A stretch of DNA of 64,000 nucleotides, taken from assembly GCF_003600895.1 (NCBI RefSeq), contig NZ_QYRP01000002.1:868001-932000 (forward strand), in the 5' to 3' direction. The notes beneath the pieces were generated by a model. That model saw only the letters and a program-made list of their open reading frames with translations, did not search any database and had not been told where the DNA came from. The stretch comes from Nocardioides cavernaquae (GTDB lineage Bacteria > Actinomycetota > Actinomycetes > Propionibacteriales > Nocardioidaceae). Positions 63,048 through 64,000 of this stretch are shown one piece after another. Position 1 is the first letter of the stretch; the number at the start of each line of letters is the position of its first letter. The position numbers and the translations under genes are program-made.

Positions 63048-63578
63048 ATGGCCACCGACACGGACCACAAGGACACCTCGGGTCCGACCATGATCACGCT
63101 GGTCCTGATCACCCTCGTGATGCTCTTCCTCGGCCTGCACTGGGTGCGGCAGAGCTTCCCCGACCTCGCGTCGTACGCCGATGACTCGGCGTGTGTCGAC
63201 ACCCGGGTGGAGGCGGGTCAGACGCTGCACACCCGCGACATCCTGGTCAGCGTCTTCAACGCGGGCCAGAAGTCCGGCACGGCGAGCGCCACCATGAAGA
63301 GGCTCGAGAAGCGTGGGTTCGTCGCTGGCGACACCGGCAACACGAGCGTTGCCGGCGGGGTGCGCGGTGTCGAGATCTGGGCCGACTCGGTCAACCCGGC
63401 GGCGCTGCTGGTCGCGAAGCAGTTCGGTGCCGGCACGCAGATCGTCGCTGGTCACGATCAGCTCGGCGACGGCGTCGTGGTCGTCATCGGTGACAACATG
63501 AGGCGGATGAGCGCGCCCGTCGAGTCGCTCGTGGCCGAGGAGCAGGCCTACATCTGCGGCCCGCCGGTCCTGCAGTAG
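63048..63578 (+). CDS. LytR C-terminal domain membrane protein
   Basis: 176 aa. One N-terminal TM helix (TMITLVLITLVMLFLGLHWV) and an extracytoplasmic LytR_C domain (ILVSVFNAGQKSGTASATMKRLEKRGFVAGDTGN...VEIWADSVNPAALLVAKQFG). LytR_C domains accompany cell-envelope proteins; this one has no LCP catalytic domain. Starts immediately after the preceding stop, so the two form an operon. Confidence 0.9.
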   Translation: MATDTDHKDTSGPTMITLVLITLVMLFLGLHWVRQSFPDLASYADDSACVDTRVEAGQTLHTRDILVSVFNAGQKSGTASATMKRLEKRGFVAGDTGNTSVAGGVRGVEIWADSVNPAALLVAKQFGAGTQIVAGHDQLGDGVVVVIGDNMRRMSAPVESLVAEEQAYICGPPVLQ

Positions 63579-63579
63579 G

Positions 63580-64000
63580 TCACTCCTCGACGGGAGCCGG
63601 GCCCTTGCGTGGGTCGCTGCTCAACCACTGGGCGAGGCGGCCGGAGCGCGACACGACGCGCAACCGCTCCTCGGTCGCCGTCCGGAGCTTGCGCGGCGTC
63701 ACGACGAGAAGGTCGTCGCCGTGGCGCAGCACCGTGCGCCGCTCCGGGACGATGGACTCCCCGTTGCGGATGATCAGCGAGATCGACGCCCCCTGGGGCA
63801 GGCGGAGCTCGCCGACCTCGACGCCGTGCATCAGCGACTTGCTGCTGATGTGCACCTGGAGCAGGTCGGCCGCGATGCGCTCGAGCGGCGCGGCCTCGAT
63901 GCCGAGCTCGCGCGGCTCGGAGCGCCGGGCGACGCCGAGGAACCGCGCCATGCGGGGCAGGGTCGGCCCGGTCAGCATCGTGAAGACGACGACCAGCACG
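63580..64000 (-). CDS. Potassium/proton antiporter C-terminus (partial, N-terminus outside window)
   Basis: About 140 residues of the C-terminus. The last TM segment (VLVVVFTMLTGPTLPRMARFLG) is followed by a TrkA-C-like and CorC_HlyC-type tail (VHISSKSLMHGVEVGELRLPQGASISLIIRNGESIVPERRTVLRHGDDLLVV). This matches CPA2/NhaP2-type K+/H+ antiporters. The gene continues to the right beyond base 64000. Confidence 0.85.
   Translation of the reverse strand, partial: VLVVVFTMLTGPTLPRMARFLGVARRSEPRELGIEAAPLERIAADLLQVHISSKSLMHGVEVGELRLPQGASISLIIRNGESIVPERRTVLRHGDDLLVVTPRKLRTATEERLRVVSRSGRLAQWLSSDPRKGPAPVEE

Noticed and set aside
62010..63455. 481-codon minus-strand frame including the LysE gene
   Set aside because: The N-terminal two thirds are antisense to the two genes at 62751-63578; the LysE start at 62660 fits the family.

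Overview
The window is high-GC actinobacterial chromosome. Gene content and order point to the Nocardioidaceae or a close relative (inference): a dnaK-grpE-dnaJ operon behind an HspR-type HAIR operator, dnaX-ybaB-recR-DUF5063-lysC-asd in a row, the SRP RNA and tRNA-Ser just upstream of dnaX, many GTG starts and pervasive 4-base start/stop overlaps. Almost all DNA is coding. No insertion sequences, prophage genes or CRISPR arrays are visible.

Layout. 1-3.3 kb: chaperone operon (dnaJ cut by the window edge). 3.3-7.7 kb: an aldo/keto reductase, a sucrase/ferredoxin-like protein and three poorly known membrane proteins, closed by a perfect 29-bp-stem terminator. 7.8-15.7 kb: asd, lysC, DUF5063, recR, ybaB, dnaX, a lipoprotein related to GH25/DUF1906 enzymes, SRP RNA and tRNA-Ser(GGA). 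15.7-18.4 kb: RimK-like ligase, RimB-like aspartic/zinc protease and an M14 deacylase, probably a peptide-tag write/erase module. 18.4-21.2 kb: an OhrR-type MarR regulator with operator, a thiosulfate sulfurtransferase, small membrane proteins and a mycothiol-dependent isomerase-fold protein. 21.3-29.6 kb: a five-gene MacAB-like export operon with two adaptors, then an HxlR regulator divergent from an MMPL transporter. 29.6-32.4 kb: Ser/Thr kinase with lipoprotein partner, hexapeptide-repeat protein, TetR.

32.5-54.6 kb is a near-complete cobalamin (B12) locus. The cobalt importer cbtBA plus a thioredoxin-fold ferredoxin and the cobN-chelatase-cobO-cobB-cobC operon each sit behind their own cobalamin riboswitch. 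cobG-cobH-cobIJ, cobK, cbiD and cobM-cobL-cobQ-cobD make the corrin ring, amidate it and add the side arm. The pathway is a hybrid: oxygen-dependent CobG and CobN occur together with CbiD, while CobF is absent from the window.

54.6-60.2 kb is a compact type VII secretion locus (eccD, two WXG100 proteins, eccC) without eccB, eccE or mycP nearby. 60.2-64 kb: HerA-like DUF853 ATPase, LysE exporter, two conserved small genes including a LytR_C protein, and the C-terminus of a potassium/proton antiporter.

The most unusual observation is a family of four ~54-nt repeats (2.5 units of a 22-nt sequence) inside four B12 genes: cobC, cobB, cobN and cobG. Each lies at or near a predicted domain junction. 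The DNA is conserved but it is read in two different sense phases and once antisense, so the peptides differ. It resembles the intragenic palindromic elements of Rickettsia in behaviour, but I do not recognise the family.
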